This document shows, piece by piece, positions 25,273 through 33,836 of a DNA stretch of 64,000 bases. Below the pieces are notes generated by a model. It searched no databases. It was not told the DNA's origin and worked only from the letters and a program-made list of their open reading frames with translations. The translations under genes were made by a program, and so were the position numbers. The stretch spans positions 1-64,000 of the forward strand of contig DATGLD010000041.1 in assembly GCA_035294305.1 (NCBI GenBank). The letters are read 5' to 3'. Every line of letters starts with the position of its first letter. Position 1 is the first letter of the stretch. The DNA is from DASRBN01 sp035294305 (GTDB lineage Bacteria; Chloroflexota; Ktedonobacteria; Ktedonobacterales; Ktedonobacteraceae).

Positions 25273-26576
25273 CAAAAGAGCAAGTAGACCTGGATACTTA
25301 TGGCTACCCGTTCCCGCCGGATTCGCGGCGCAGATGGCGGAAGCACAGCACCAAGGCGGCCAGAAGCCTGCTGGGCAAATGCATCTACCTGGCCCTGAGC
25401 ATTGCCGGGAGCATGCTATCGCTGGGAAGGCTGGGCAGGGCGCAGCCAGCGCTGGAGCCCGCAACATTTCATCCCAGGCGCATCCTGGTGATACGGCTCG
25501 ACCTGATCGGGGACCTTGTTCTCACGCTGCCCATGGTACAGGCACTGAAGCACACGTATCCAGGCGCAGAGATCGACCTGCTCGCCACGCCTGCCAGCGC
25601 CCAGGTAGTCCTGCATGATCCTAACCTGAGCCAGATCATCACCTATGATCCCAATATCTGGCGTCGTCCCAGGGCCCTGGTGCGGTTGAAAAACTGGCGC
25701 GATGCGCGTAACCTCTTGCGTCGCCTGCGCTCGCGCCATTACGACCTGGCGATCAGCGTCTACGCTCAGTGGGCTGCTGTTCTGGCCGTGCTGAGCGGGG
25801 CAAAACGGCGCGTTGGTTACCGTCAGGAGGGCTATCCAGGTTTTATGACCGATCCTGTGCCGCGAGGCATTCCCGCGCGCCGGCAGCAATATGAACCGCT
25901 TGACAGGAAGCACGAAGTTGATTACTGCCTCGAACTGGCCAGAGTAGCCGGGGCAACGCTAACTCCTGAAGACCGCACCCCTCATCTTTATATAGATGAG
26001 CAGTCGCGGCGCGAGGTCGAGCGGATGCTGGACGACGCCGGTGTTTCGCCGGGCGAGCCGGTGATTATCTGCCATGTTGGTTCTAATAACGGGCAGTCCA
26101 AACGCTGGCCTATTCCCTACTGGGCGACATTGATTGATCGCCTGGTACGCGAGGACCGCGCGCGGGTTGTACTCACGGGCGCTAGCGGTGATCTGCCTAT
26201 CATTGAAAGCGTGTTGCGGCGCACGCGGGAACCTGCTATTAATCTCGCAGGTAAAACCAGCCTGCCTCAACTTACGGCGCTTTTGTGGAGAGCGGACCTC
26301 GTTATCAGTGGAGATAGCGGCCCCATGCACATCGCCGAAGCAGTCGATGCCCGGCTCATCGCCATTTTTGGCCCCACGAACCCAGCAAGGTATGCTCCCG
26401 TCAGTCCTGGCGCAATTATCTTACGCAGCCATATCTGGTGCAGTCCATGTTATAATGCAAAAGACCCTGCCGATTGCCCGTTCTACACGACGCAATGCAT
26501 GAAAAATATATTGCCAGCAACGGTGCTTGCTGCGGCACGCAAGAATTTCAATCCCAAACGGGTTGAGCAATCCTGA
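25266..26576 (+). CDS. Glycosyltransferase family 9 protein, third of four
   Basis: 436 aa. Seen: 'RILVIRLDLIGDLVLTLPMVQALK', 'ICHVGSNNGQSKRWPIPYWATL', 'NLAGKTSLPQLTALL' and 'VISGDSGPMHIAEAVDARLIAIFGPT', all GT9 landmarks; the end 'CPFYTTQCMK' is again Cys-containing. It starts 7 bases before the preceding stop, so it is coupled to it. The N-terminal ~75 residues before the fold are basic and variable. Confidence 0.87.
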   Translation: MLAKEQVDLDTYGYPFPPDSRRRWRKHSTKAARSLLGKCIYLALSIAGSMLSLGRLGRAQPALEPATFHPRRILVIRLDLIGDLVLTLPMVQALKHTYPGAEIDLLATPASAQVVLHDPNLSQIITYDPNIWRRPRALVRLKNWRDARNLLRRLRSRHYDLAISVYAQWAAVLAVLSGAKRRVGYRQEGYPGFMTDPVPRGIPARRQQYEPLDRKHEVDYCLELARVAGATLTPEDRTPHLYIDEQSRREVERMLDDAGVSPGEPVIICHVGSNNGQSKRWPIPYWATLIDRLVREDRARVVLTGASGDLPIIESVLRRTREPAINLAGKTSLPQLTALLWRADLVISGDSGPMHIAEAVDARLIAIFGPTNPARYAPVSPGAIILRSHIWCSPCYNAKDPADCPFYTTQCMKNILPATVLAAARKNFNPKRVEQS

Positions 26577-26676
26577 GCGCTGGTAGCGGTGCCAACGAGG
26601 AAAGGATACTTCTCCTCTCCGAAAAGGTCTGGCGGAATCATACCCATAGCAGGCAGGCCAATAAAGCGAACAAACC

Positions 26677-27855
26677 ATGCGAAACAAATTCCAAGCGGTT
26701 GCGCTTCCAGAAAATGCGCGTATTCTTGTCGTCAAACTGGCAACGATTGGCGATCTGTTGCTGGCTACGCCGGCGTTGCGCGCGCTGCGTGAGAGGTATC
26801 CGGGCGCAACCATCGATCTGCTCGTGACACCAGGCTCCGCAGGACTGCTCGACAACTGGGATGTAATCGACCACGTAATCGTCCTGGACAAGTACCTCTA
26901 CGACTACGGCTGGCAGATATTAAAGAACCCACACGATCTGCTGCGCCTGCGACCGCTATGGCAGCAGCTGCGCGCGGGCCACTACGACGCCGTTCTCCTG
27001 CTTCATCACCTTACGCTACCTTTCGGGCGTCTGAAGCATCAACTGCTGATGCGGGCGACAGGCGCAAAATGGCGCGTAGGATTGGATAATGGACATGGCT
27101 GGTTTCTCAACGTGCGCGTCAGGGACAAAGGCTTTGGAGCGATGCATGAGGTTGATTACAATCTCGCGGTGGCAAAGGCCGTGGGCGCAACCATTGGTGA
27201 TAGGCGGCTGGTGGTGCCACTCAGCGAGGCTGAATACGCGCAGGCATGGAAACTCGTGTATGGAGATGAAGCCCTTGATAGCGTGCCGCGCCCGATCATC
27301 GCCATGCATGCCGGAAGCGGTGGCTACAGCACAGCCCGCCGCTGGGCGCCGGAGAAATTCGCGCAACTGGCCGATACGCTCTTTCACGACGCAGGGGGGC
27401 AGTTGCTTTTGATGGGCGGGCCAGAAGAGGCCGAGTTGAACCGGCGTATCATGGGTATGATGCGTTCAGGCATGCCGGTGCGCAATTTCGCGGGTAAGGG
27501 AAGCATCAAGGTCGCGGCGGCGATAGCAGGACAGGCCGATCTTTTTGTGGGCAATGACGCGGGCCTGATGCACCTGGCCACAGCTATGGGTACACCCACC
27601 GTGGCTATCTTCGGTCTTTCGAACTGGAAGGCATGGGGGCCGTATGTGGCCGGCGAGTCAAAAGAACAGGCAGTTATCGTAAGGCTAGACCTGCCCTGCA
27701 TGCCCTGTTTCTATCGCGGTCATGATCTTGGTACGCCGGAGGGTTGTATGACGCGCGATTGCCTGGCAATGCTGGGCGTCGATCCGGTAGCAGTCGCAGC
27801 TCGCAGGTTGTTGAGAAATTCATCCAGCAAAACTCAGGAAAGCAAGACATCGTAA
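26677..27855 (+). CDS. Glycosyltransferase family 9 protein, fourth of four
   Basis: 392 aa. Seen: 'RILVVKLATIGDLLLATPALRAL', 'MHAGSGGYSTARRWAPEKFAQLAD', 'NFAGKGSIKVAAAIAGQADLFVGNDAGLMHLATAMGTPTVAIFGLSN'. The signature position has NDAGLMH where the others have (N/D)xSPMH or NGPAH, so donor or acceptor preference may differ. A 100-base gap separates it from the third gene; the heptose kinase follows 32 bases later. Confidence 0.87.
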   Translation: MRNKFQAVALPENARILVVKLATIGDLLLATPALRALRERYPGATIDLLVTPGSAGLLDNWDVIDHVIVLDKYLYDYGWQILKNPHDLLRLRPLWQQLRAGHYDAVLLLHHLTLPFGRLKHQLLMRATGAKWRVGLDNGHGWFLNVRVRDKGFGAMHEVDYNLAVAKAVGATIGDRRLVVPLSEAEYAQAWKLVYGDEALDSVPRPIIAMHAGSGGYSTARRWAPEKFAQLADTLFHDAGGQLLLMGGPEEAELNRRIMGMMRSGMPVRNFAGKGSIKVAAAIAGQADLFVGNDAGLMHLATAMGTPTVAIFGLSNWKAWGPYVAGESKEQAVIVRLDLPCMPCFYRGHDLGTPEGCMTRDCLAMLGVDPVAVAARRLLRNSSSKTQESKTS

Positions 27856-27887
27856 TAATATTCACCTTGTATGTGTAAGAGGTACGT

Positions 27888-28862
27888 ATGCGTGTCGAAG
27901 AGTTAATGGAGACAGTTCCTGGTCGTCATATTCTAGTTGCCGGTGACGTTATGCTGGACGAGTACCTATGGGGCAACGTCCATCGCATGTCGCCAGAGGC
28001 TCCGGTACCCGTTGTGGCAGTCGAACGTCAAAGCCATGCTCTGGGGGGGGCCGGCAATGTAGCCGCCAACCTGGCCGCCCTGGGCTGCAGGGTTTCGCTT
28101 GTGGGAGTCGTGGGAACAGACGCTCAGGCCACCGAGATCGCTGAAATACTCGCGCTGAGCCCTAATATTATTCCTTATCTCTATCCATGCCAGGATCGAC
28201 CGACGACCATCAAGACACGCATCATTGTTGAGGGTAAGCAACTTTTGCGCGCCGACCGCGAGGAGAAGCGCCCCATACCCACCGAGGCGGAGGAACATAT
28301 TCTTGCCTACATACAGGAGCAGCTGCCGCGCCTGCATGCCTGCGTGCTTTCGGACTACGCTAAGGGCACACTGACCGAAAAGTTGATCAACTCAGCCATT
28401 TTGCTGTGCAAGCAGGCCAGGATTCCTGTGATCGTCGATCCCAAGGGGCACCGCTACTCACGCTATCGAGGAGCTACAGTGGTTACACCAAACCTGGCTG
28501 AAGCGCATTTAGCAGTGGATACGGACGAGGCGCAGTTGACGCTGGAGGAAGTGGCGGGCCGCTTACTGGGAGACATTTGCGATGGGGCGCTCCTGATTAC
28601 CCAGGGAGCCAGGGGCATGTCGCTTTTCCGGCGGAACAGTCGCGCCTTGCACATACCGGCTGAGGCGCGTATTATCTATGATGTAACCGGCGCGGGCGAT
28701 ACGGTTGTCGCCGTCCTTGCTCTGTCACTCGCTTTAGGTATGGATTTGGAAATGGCCGCGCGATTAGCCAATTACGCCGCAGGCATCGTGGTTGGTAAGG
28801 TTGGCACAGCTTCTGTGAGTCTGGAGGAGCTCTGTGCCGGATTTGAGCGGCTCAGCTTATGA
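27888..28862 (+). CDS. rfaE1: D-glycero-beta-D-manno-heptose-7-phosphate kinase-type protein (RfaE/HldE domain I)
   Basis: PfkB/ribokinase-fold kinase, 324 aa. Seen: 'AGDVMLDEYLWGNVHRMSPEAPVPVV', the RfaE signature; 'ALGGAGNVAANLAALG'; 'VDPKGHRYSRYRGATVVTPNLAEA'; and the anion-hole/catalytic 'YDVTGAGDTVVAVLALSL'. The C-terminal adenylyltransferase domain of bifunctional HldE is absent, as in split systems. Linked to four GT9 genes, it probably supplies activated heptose for them, but gmhA, gmhB and rfaE2 are not in the window. Its specificity is inferred from context. Confidence 0.88.
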   Translation: MRVEELMETVPGRHILVAGDVMLDEYLWGNVHRMSPEAPVPVVAVERQSHALGGAGNVAANLAALGCRVSLVGVVGTDAQATEIAEILALSPNIIPYLYPCQDRPTTIKTRIIVEGKQLLRADREEKRPIPTEAEEHILAYIQEQLPRLHACVLSDYAKGTLTEKLINSAILLCKQARIPVIVDPKGHRYSRYRGATVVTPNLAEAHLAVDTDEAQLTLEEVAGRLLGDICDGALLITQGARGMSLFRRNSRALHIPAEARIIYDVTGAGDTVVAVLALSLALGMDLEMAARLANYAAGIVVGKVGTASVSLEELCAGFERLSL

Positions 28863-28969
28863 CACCAGTCAGGATGCATTCACCACATAAAAGTAAGGCC
28901 AGCCAGAAGAATAAAAGTAAGATGGCTAAACAATCACGCAAGAAAATAGACAGAAAAATAATATTTTTA

Positions 28970-29022
28970 ATTGCACAGTGATGAAGAACAAGCCCAGGGC
29001 TTGTTCTTCATCACTGTGCAAT
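28970..29022. terminator. 25-bp perfect palindrome between convergent genes
   Basis: ATTGCACAGTGATGAAGAAC.. pairs over 25 bases around the 3-base loop CAG, preceded by AATATTTTTA. It covers the stop codon of the minus-strand radical SAM gene, about 110 bases after the heptose kinase stop. Confidence 0.85.
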
Positions 29023-30273
29023 AAATTCTCTCTTCACAGGGCGGCTAAAATTTCCGATTTCGACTCCGGGAGCTTCGCGGCGGAGAATCTCTATCAGCAC
29101 GCGCATTCCCAGCGCCTTGCCCATCGAGTCGAGGGGAGGCATGCGCGGCAGCAGCACTTCGGGGTCGATATTGAGGTTGCGCAGTTGAATCAGTCGCAGG
29201 CCGGTCTCCTTCACAAATGCGAGCAGCGCCTCTACCTCGCGCTCGCGATCGATCATGCCTGGGAAGCACAAGAGGTTAATGGAGCTGTATACTCCCACAT
29301 CGCGCGCGCGTTTTAAAGATTCTTTCACGTCCTCGAATGTGTATCCCAGGGGACGATAATAGGCGGTATAGGTTGCAGGATGGCCGGAGATGGTGCTGGC
29401 GCGAATGGTATCGAGGCCCGCGTCGTAGAGCCGCTGCAGCCAGCGCGGATTGCTGGCGTTGGTATTGATGTTGATTACGCCCTGAGCGGTTTTTGCGCGC
29501 ACAGCACGAATAGCCTGCTCGATACGCCGCCACTGCAACAAAGGCTCGCCCTCGCAGCCCTGGCCGAAGCTGACGATGGCATCCTCCGCCTGCTCCAGGT
29601 GGGGTACGGCTACCTCTACGATCTCTTCAACGCTAGGAATAAAGGTCAGGCGGTCCTGCGGTGAGATCAGAGCTTCCTCTTCCTGTTTGGAAATGCAGCC
29701 GATGCAGCGCGCATTGCAGCCCGGAGAAACGGCTATCGCCATTTCCCAGCGTCTAAAGAACAGGTTGCTGGCGGTAGGACAGGAGTAGTCGAGGGCGCAA
29801 TGGGCATGTTGCGCGATGATGCGATTATGGGGATGAGCAGCCTTCTTCTCGGCCACCAGGGGCGTCAACGCGCGTTTGTTGAAAGCACGTGGATGCCATT
29901 TGCGTGGATCATCGGTGCGCATGGCAGCTACGTACAGCCGGCCATGCATGCCGGCAACAGCGCTGTAGCCAAAAAAAGGTAGGGGATCGGTACCGGGCAC
30001 TCTTTCGTAGGCTGGCAAGAGAGTGCGCGTGTATCCAATGGGCAACAAGGCGGCGGCGGCCCAGCCACGCGACTGCGCAACGATTTGAGGCCCGCCCGAA
30101 CGCTTCATGCCCACCGCCAGGCGGTCAGGCATCATCGAGAGTGTAACGCCGTCAGGCAGAGGAATAAGGTCGTCCGCCGCCAGAGGTTGATCGCCAAAAG
30201 CGAGGGCACGCAGGCGCGGCTCCTCGCGTATCTCTCCATCAGGAGTACAATAGATGAGATATGGAATAGTCAT
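29011..30273 (-). CDS. Radical SAM protein of unknown function
   Basis: 420 aa. Radical SAM core with CNARCIGC (CxxxCxxC, about residue 188-195) after a ~180-residue N-terminal domain, then 'VSFGQGCEGEPLL' (the GGE-type SAM site) and 'INTNASNP', 'IRASTISGHPATYTAYYRP', 'INLLCFPGMIDREREVEALL'. No second iron-sulfur (SPASM) cluster pattern was recognised in the C-terminus. Substrate unknown. The stop is inside the palindrome at 28970-29022. The small gene 18 bases upstream is likely in the same transcript. Confidence 0.85.
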   Translation of the reverse strand: MTIPYLIYCTPDGEIREEPRLRALAFGDQPLAADDLIPLPDGVTLSMMPDRLAVGMKRSGGPQIVAQSRGWAAAALLPIGYTRTLLPAYERVPGTDPLPFFGYSAVAGMHGRLYVAAMRTDDPRKWHPRAFNKRALTPLVAEKKAAHPHNRIIAQHAHCALDYSCPTASNLFFRRWEMAIAVSPGCNARCIGCISKQEEEALISPQDRLTFIPSVEEIVEVAVPHLEQAEDAIVSFGQGCEGEPLLQWRRIEQAIRAVRAKTAQGVININTNASNPRWLQRLYDAGLDTIRASTISGHPATYTAYYRPLGYTFEDVKESLKRARDVGVYSSINLLCFPGMIDREREVEALLAFVKETGLRLIQLRNLNIDPEVLLPRMPPLDSMGKALGMRVLIEILRREAPGVEIGNFSRPVKREFIAQ

Positions 30274-30291
30274 GCTTATCCTTACGTATAC

Positions 30292-30588
30292 TTAATGCAT
30301 AGGCGGTGGGGTCGCCGGAATATGAGAGCCGGTAGGCCGTTCTTCAACCATATAGTCATCGTCGTAAAAGTGAGATAATGTTGCCGCCTGCGTCTGTGTC
30401 GCAACGCGCTGCTCCAACTCGCGCGTCTCTTCATAGACAAAACTGAGCAGGATGTGTTCACCACGCATGGTTTGACAGACATGTCGAATGCGAGGGCGAT
30501 CCTCCTCCATCCAGGCATTGATCATGGCTTCAAGGGCAGACATACTATCACCGCATTCGGCACTATCAAAGCCTTTAAACCTGTACAA
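30292..30588 (-). CDS. Small hypothetical protein upstream of the radical SAM gene
   Basis: Up to 98 aa, acidic, no signal peptide. Contains 'MSALEAMINAWMEEDRPRIRHVCQTMRGEHILLSFVYEE', an alpha-beta pattern. Start is either TTG 30588 (GGAAAAG just upstream) or ATG at 30543. Not recognised; its position 18 bases from the radical SAM gene suggests a partner or peptide-like accessory, but this is only context. Confidence 0.55.
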   Translation of the reverse strand: MYRFKGFDSAECGDSMSALEAMINAWMEEDRPRIRHVCQTMRGEHILLSFVYEETRELEQRVATQTQAATLSHFYDDDYMVEERPTGSHIPATPPPMH

Positions 30589-30793
30589 CTTCTTTTCCTT
30601 TCGATCTGAAATCCAGCTACTTTAAGAGAACGCGCAGACGATAATTTTCCCCACTGATCGAAAGCCATATTACCTGTATAAGAGACATTTTACCACATAA
30701 GTCTATCTCTTCCCTTTTTTGGAGGGCCGCTGTGTAAAGTTTCGCAAGCGCGCGCACGAACACGACATTTGTGTATCACAACGTTCATTCGAG

Positions 30794-30826
30794 GATGACC
30801 AGGATTATTCTCCTGGCTCATCTTTT
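30794..30826 (+). terminator. Intrinsic terminator with no upstream plus-strand gene
   Basis: GATGACCAGGA / TCCTGGCTCATC with a one-base bulge and TTATTC loop, followed by TTTTTCC. The rest of 30589-31011 holds no open frame I can support, so the terminator may end a small RNA or a read-through transcript. Confidence 0.6.
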
Positions 30827-30943
30827 TCCATACATTTCCCTAACAGAAAGACAAACAAAGGCATTACAGAGTACTGGCAAAATATAGTGTAATATATAAC
30901 ATCTCGCAGTTTATTTTCAACCGGGCAGTTTTATAAGTAAATA

Positions 30944-30972
30944 TTGACTCCAGGTGTACTTTCTGTTATACT
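30944..30972 (+). promoter_or_regulatory. Sigma70-type promoter for the FAD oxidoreductase gene
   Basis: TTGACT at 30944-30949, 17-base spacer, TATACT at 30967-30972, about 40 bases before the ATG at 31012. A strong consensus match. Confidence 0.75.
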
Positions 30973-31011
30973 CACGTACGTGTAAAAAATTTCGTTCCAA
31001 AGGGGGAAAAC

Positions 31012-32196
31012 ATGGATTTTCAGCGACGCATACTGATCGTGGGGGCAGGAATCATCGGGCTTTCGACTGCCTATGCTCTCTTAACCCAGGGGATGCGACA
31101 TGTCACCGTCCTGGAACAGGAGGCGGTCGATCACGAGGGATGTAGCTCGCATGGTTTCTCGCGGCTGTTGCGCTTTGAATACGGCGCGGACTCCTTCTAT
31201 TCAAGGATGGTAGACTTGAGTTTGCAGCGATGGAAAACCTTGCAGTCAAAGGTGGAACGTACGTTGTATACACCGACGGGGCTGCTTTCAATGGGAACTG
31301 TAGCTGATAATTGTACATACCCCGGCTACGTTATCCTGCGAGCAATGGGATTGCCAACCGAGCTTATTTCCGAAACCCAATGTCGCCGGCGCTTCCCACA
31401 ATTCTCGACGCGAGGCTACGATATATTTACCTACAACAGCGAGGCGGGTATCCTCCACGCCTCAACATGTTTGCGTACATTGAAAGACCTGATTCTTGAT
31501 CTTGGAGGAGAAGTTCGGGAGTTCTGCCACGTCAGCCACCTGTGGAGCGAGGGAGGATATCGACCTGTTCGTCTGGAACTGAGTTCAGGAGATGAGTTGG
31601 TGGCGGACCGTGTGGTGCTGGCAACGGGCGGCTGGGTGCATACATTACTGCCACACCTGCGCCTTCCTGTACGAATAACGCGCCAATACCTGCTCTTTTT
31701 CTCCGTTGAATCGCCATCGTTATACAGCGCGGGCGCATTCCCGGCCTTCATCGTCGACGACCTCTACGGCTTCCCCATCCATGAGGGCTGCAACGGCTGG
31801 ATCAAAGCATCTTCGCACAGCTTCGGCAAAACCGTGCATCCAGACGAAATCTCGCCGCCCGATGAGCAGATGATAGCTCAGATCACGGATAAGCTGTGCA
31901 AACTGCTACCCGATCTGCGGCACGCCAGGCTCGCATCCGTCGCCTCGTGTATGTACGACGTGACGCCCGACGAGAACTTCATTCTTGATCGCGTGCCAGG
32001 AGACCCGCGCATTATCTTTGCTACCGGCATGTCCGGCCACGCCTTCAAGTTCGGCATCCTGCTTGGCGAACTGCTGGCCAGCATGGTGTGCGACAGGGAG
32101 CCGGTGGTGCCTTTGGAGAGGTTCAGGTTGGGAAGGTTCGCGAGGAAAGAGGTAGAGGAGGAAAAGTTTGCTTTAGCGAGGAGCTTCATTTCGTAA
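31012..32196 (+). CDS. FAD-dependent oxidoreductase of the DAO family (sarcosine oxidase / N-methyltryptophan oxidase-like)
   Basis: 394 aa. Seen: N-terminal dinucleotide-binding 'ILIVGAGIIGLSTAYALLTQGM' with the acidic 'VLEQE' end, 'CSSHGFSRLLRFEYG' (flavin-attachment region of the MSOX family), 'VVLATGGWVHTLLPHLRLPV', 'GCNGWIKASSHSFGK' and a C-terminal 'FILDRVPGDPRIIFATGMSGHAFKFGILLGELLA', where monomeric sarcosine oxidases carry the covalent flavin Cys further on. Likely oxidises a secondary amine with H2O2 release; substrate not predictable. AGGGGG lies 6 bases before the ATG. Confidence 0.85.
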   Translation: MDFQRRILIVGAGIIGLSTAYALLTQGMRHVTVLEQEAVDHEGCSSHGFSRLLRFEYGADSFYSRMVDLSLQRWKTLQSKVERTLYTPTGLLSMGTVADNCTYPGYVILRAMGLPTELISETQCRRRFPQFSTRGYDIFTYNSEAGILHASTCLRTLKDLILDLGGEVREFCHVSHLWSEGGYRPVRLELSSGDELVADRVVLATGGWVHTLLPHLRLPVRITRQYLLFFSVESPSLYSAGAFPAFIVDDLYGFPIHEGCNGWIKASSHSFGKTVHPDEISPPDEQMIAQITDKLCKLLPDLRHARLASVASCMYDVTPDENFILDRVPGDPRIIFATGMSGHAFKFGILLGELLASMVCDREPVVPLERFRLGRFARKEVEEEKFALARSFIS

Positions 32197-32255
32197 AAGT
32201 TTAACCTTGATGAGCAAACAGGTTAATTTCACCGAGATGGGTAAGGAGGATAATC

Positions 32256-33041
32256 ATGAGTGGCAATCAATTCTTCGATGAAATGACCGAACAATCACTG
32301 GTGAAAACAGCAATCGTATCTAAGTACTTCTGGGCCTGGGCAAAGGTTATTATACCCACTGCCAAAAAATACGGTGGTAAAATTGCATACATTGATCTTT
32401 TTGCCGGCCCTGGACGCTATAAAGATGGCACAAAATCTACACCGCTTTTAGTACTTGAAAAGGCTATAGAAGACAAAGATATGAGAGAAATGCTGGTCAC
32501 AATTTTTAATGACGTAGATAAAGATAACTCTCGCTCTTTAGAAAATGCCATCAAGGCTCTCTCTGGAATAGACTCTCTTAAATATGCTCCTTGTGTATAT
32601 GCAAGAGAAATAGGCGAAGAGATTGTTAAAATGTTCGAACAAATGAGTTTAATTCCCACTCTATTTTTCGTAGATCCCTGGGGTTATAAAGGGCTATCAC
32701 TTCGGCTTGTGAATTCAGTACTCAAAGACTGGGGATGTGATTGTATCTTCTTTTTTAATTATAACCGAATCAATATGGGCCTGCCTAATCAGATTGTAGA
32801 TCAGCATATGGATGCCCTTTTTGGGCAAAAACGCGCACGTGACTTACGAAAACGACTTGAGCTATTGAGTCCTTATGAGCGGGAACTTGTTGGGAGGCCG
32901 TACATAAAAAAGAATTACAAGGAGGTCTTAAGTAAGATGGAAATCGAGAGGAAGATTACAGCAGATCCGCCAGCGGCAAAGCGAAAGAAAGGAACCTTTG
33001 GAGACAAAGTTATGATAACCTTTCCGGCAAGGAGTAAATAA
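32256..33041 (+). CDS. tcmP: Three-Cys-motif partner protein TcmP, apparently with an internal deletion
   Basis: 261 aa. Starts 'MSGNQFFDEMTEQSLVKTAIVSKYFWAWAKVII', then 'IAYIDLFAGPGRYKDG', 'FVDPWGYKGLSLRLVNSVLKDWGCDCIFFFNYNRINMG' and a final 'VGRPYIKKNYKEVLSKMEIE' ... 'DPPAAKRKKGTFGDKVMITFP'. All belong to TcmP, but family members known to me are about 100 residues longer, with a middle block between 'LSPYERE' and 'VGRPYIK'. Here these two run together at about residue 206-210, suggesting an in-frame deletion. The start is supported by GGAGG 7 bases upstream. AT-richer than neighbours; coupled to the Gp37/Gp68 gene one base later. Role unknown. Confidence 0.85.
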   Translation: MSGNQFFDEMTEQSLVKTAIVSKYFWAWAKVIIPTAKKYGGKIAYIDLFAGPGRYKDGTKSTPLLVLEKAIEDKDMREMLVTIFNDVDKDNSRSLENAIKALSGIDSLKYAPCVYAREIGEEIVKMFEQMSLIPTLFFVDPWGYKGLSLRLVNSVLKDWGCDCIFFFNYNRINMGLPNQIVDQHMDALFGQKRARDLRKRLELLSPYERELVGRPYIKKNYKEVLSKMEIERKITADPPAAKRKKGTFGDKVMITFPARSK

Positions 33042-33042
33042 A

Positions 33043-33768
33043 ATGGGAACAAAATCGAGTATAGAATGGACAGAGGCAACCTGGAATCCACTTACTGGAT
33101 GCACCAAAATTAGCCCTGGCTGTAAACATTGCTATGCATTGCGTATGGCAAAACGCTTACAAGCTATGGGACAACCCAATTATAGCAATGGATTTAGGCT
33201 TACAATGCATGAGCATGTTCTAGAGGTGCCATTACGTTGGAAGAAACCGCAAACTATCTTCGTGAATTCGATGAGTGATGTATTCCACAAAGACGTTCCC
33301 ATCGAATTCATTCATAAAGTATTCGCTGTTATGGAACAGGCAGATTGGCATCGCTACCAGATTCTAACAAAAAGATCTGATCGTCTCCTTATGCTTAGCG
33401 CAGAGCTCCCATGGAAACCGCACATTTGGATGGGTGTCAGTGTCGAGAGCCAGAAGTACACTTTTCGAATTGATGACTTGCGTAAAACGGGGGCTTATAT
33501 AAAGTTCCTCTCATTAGAGCCGCTTCTTGGACCTTTACATAATCTTAATTTAGAGGGTATTGATTGGGTAATAGTTGGAGGAGAATCCGGTCCTCAATCA
33601 CGCCCTATGGATCCGACCTGGGTTGTTGATATTCGAAATCAATGCAAGGCAGCAAATGTTCCTTTCTTTTTTAAGCAATGGGGGGGTGTTAACAAAAAGA
33701 AAACAGGGCGAGAACTTGAAGGACAAGTATGGAATGAGATGCCACAACTAGCAAATCTGCTAAATTGA
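33043..33768 (+). CDS. Phage Gp37/Gp68 family (DUF5131) three-Cys-motif protein
   Basis: 241 aa. Seen: 'SSIEWTEATWNPLTGCTKISPGCKHCYALRMAKRL', the three-cysteine motif that resembles a radical SAM cluster (C-x6-C-x2-C), 'IFVNSMSDVFHKDVP', 'WHRYQILTKRSDRL', 'IWMGVSVESQKYTFRIDDLRKTGA', 'FLSLEPLLGPL' and 'IVGGESGPQSRPM'. Family members occur in phages and bacteria, usually next to TcmP; molecular function is not established. Starts one base after the tcmP stop, with AAGGAG inside the tcmP end. AT-rich like tcmP, suggesting joint transfer. Confidence 0.9.
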   Translation: MGTKSSIEWTEATWNPLTGCTKISPGCKHCYALRMAKRLQAMGQPNYSNGFRLTMHEHVLEVPLRWKKPQTIFVNSMSDVFHKDVPIEFIHKVFAVMEQADWHRYQILTKRSDRLLMLSAELPWKPHIWMGVSVESQKYTFRIDDLRKTGAYIKFLSLEPLLGPLHNLNLEGIDWVIVGGESGPQSRPMDPTWVVDIRNQCKAANVPFFFKQWGGVNKKKTGRELEGQVWNEMPQLANLLN

Positions 33769-33814
33769 TGAGTTGCAGAAAAGAATATCTCCTTGTGTTT
33801 TCGGTTTTCTGGAC

Positions 33815-33836
33815 AAATGCTATTTTTGTAGCATTT
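33815..33836. terminator. Hairpin between convergent genes
   Basis: AAATGCTA / TAGCATTT perfect arms with loop TTTTTG. AT-rich but positioned between the Gp37/Gp68 gene and the minus-strand ligase-like gene; it covers the latter's stop. Confidence 0.55.

Noticed and set aside
32256..33768. Prophage indicated by the Gp37/Gp68 name
   Set aside because: No capsid, terminase, tail, portal or integrase genes nearby; the family also exists in bacterial chromosomes.
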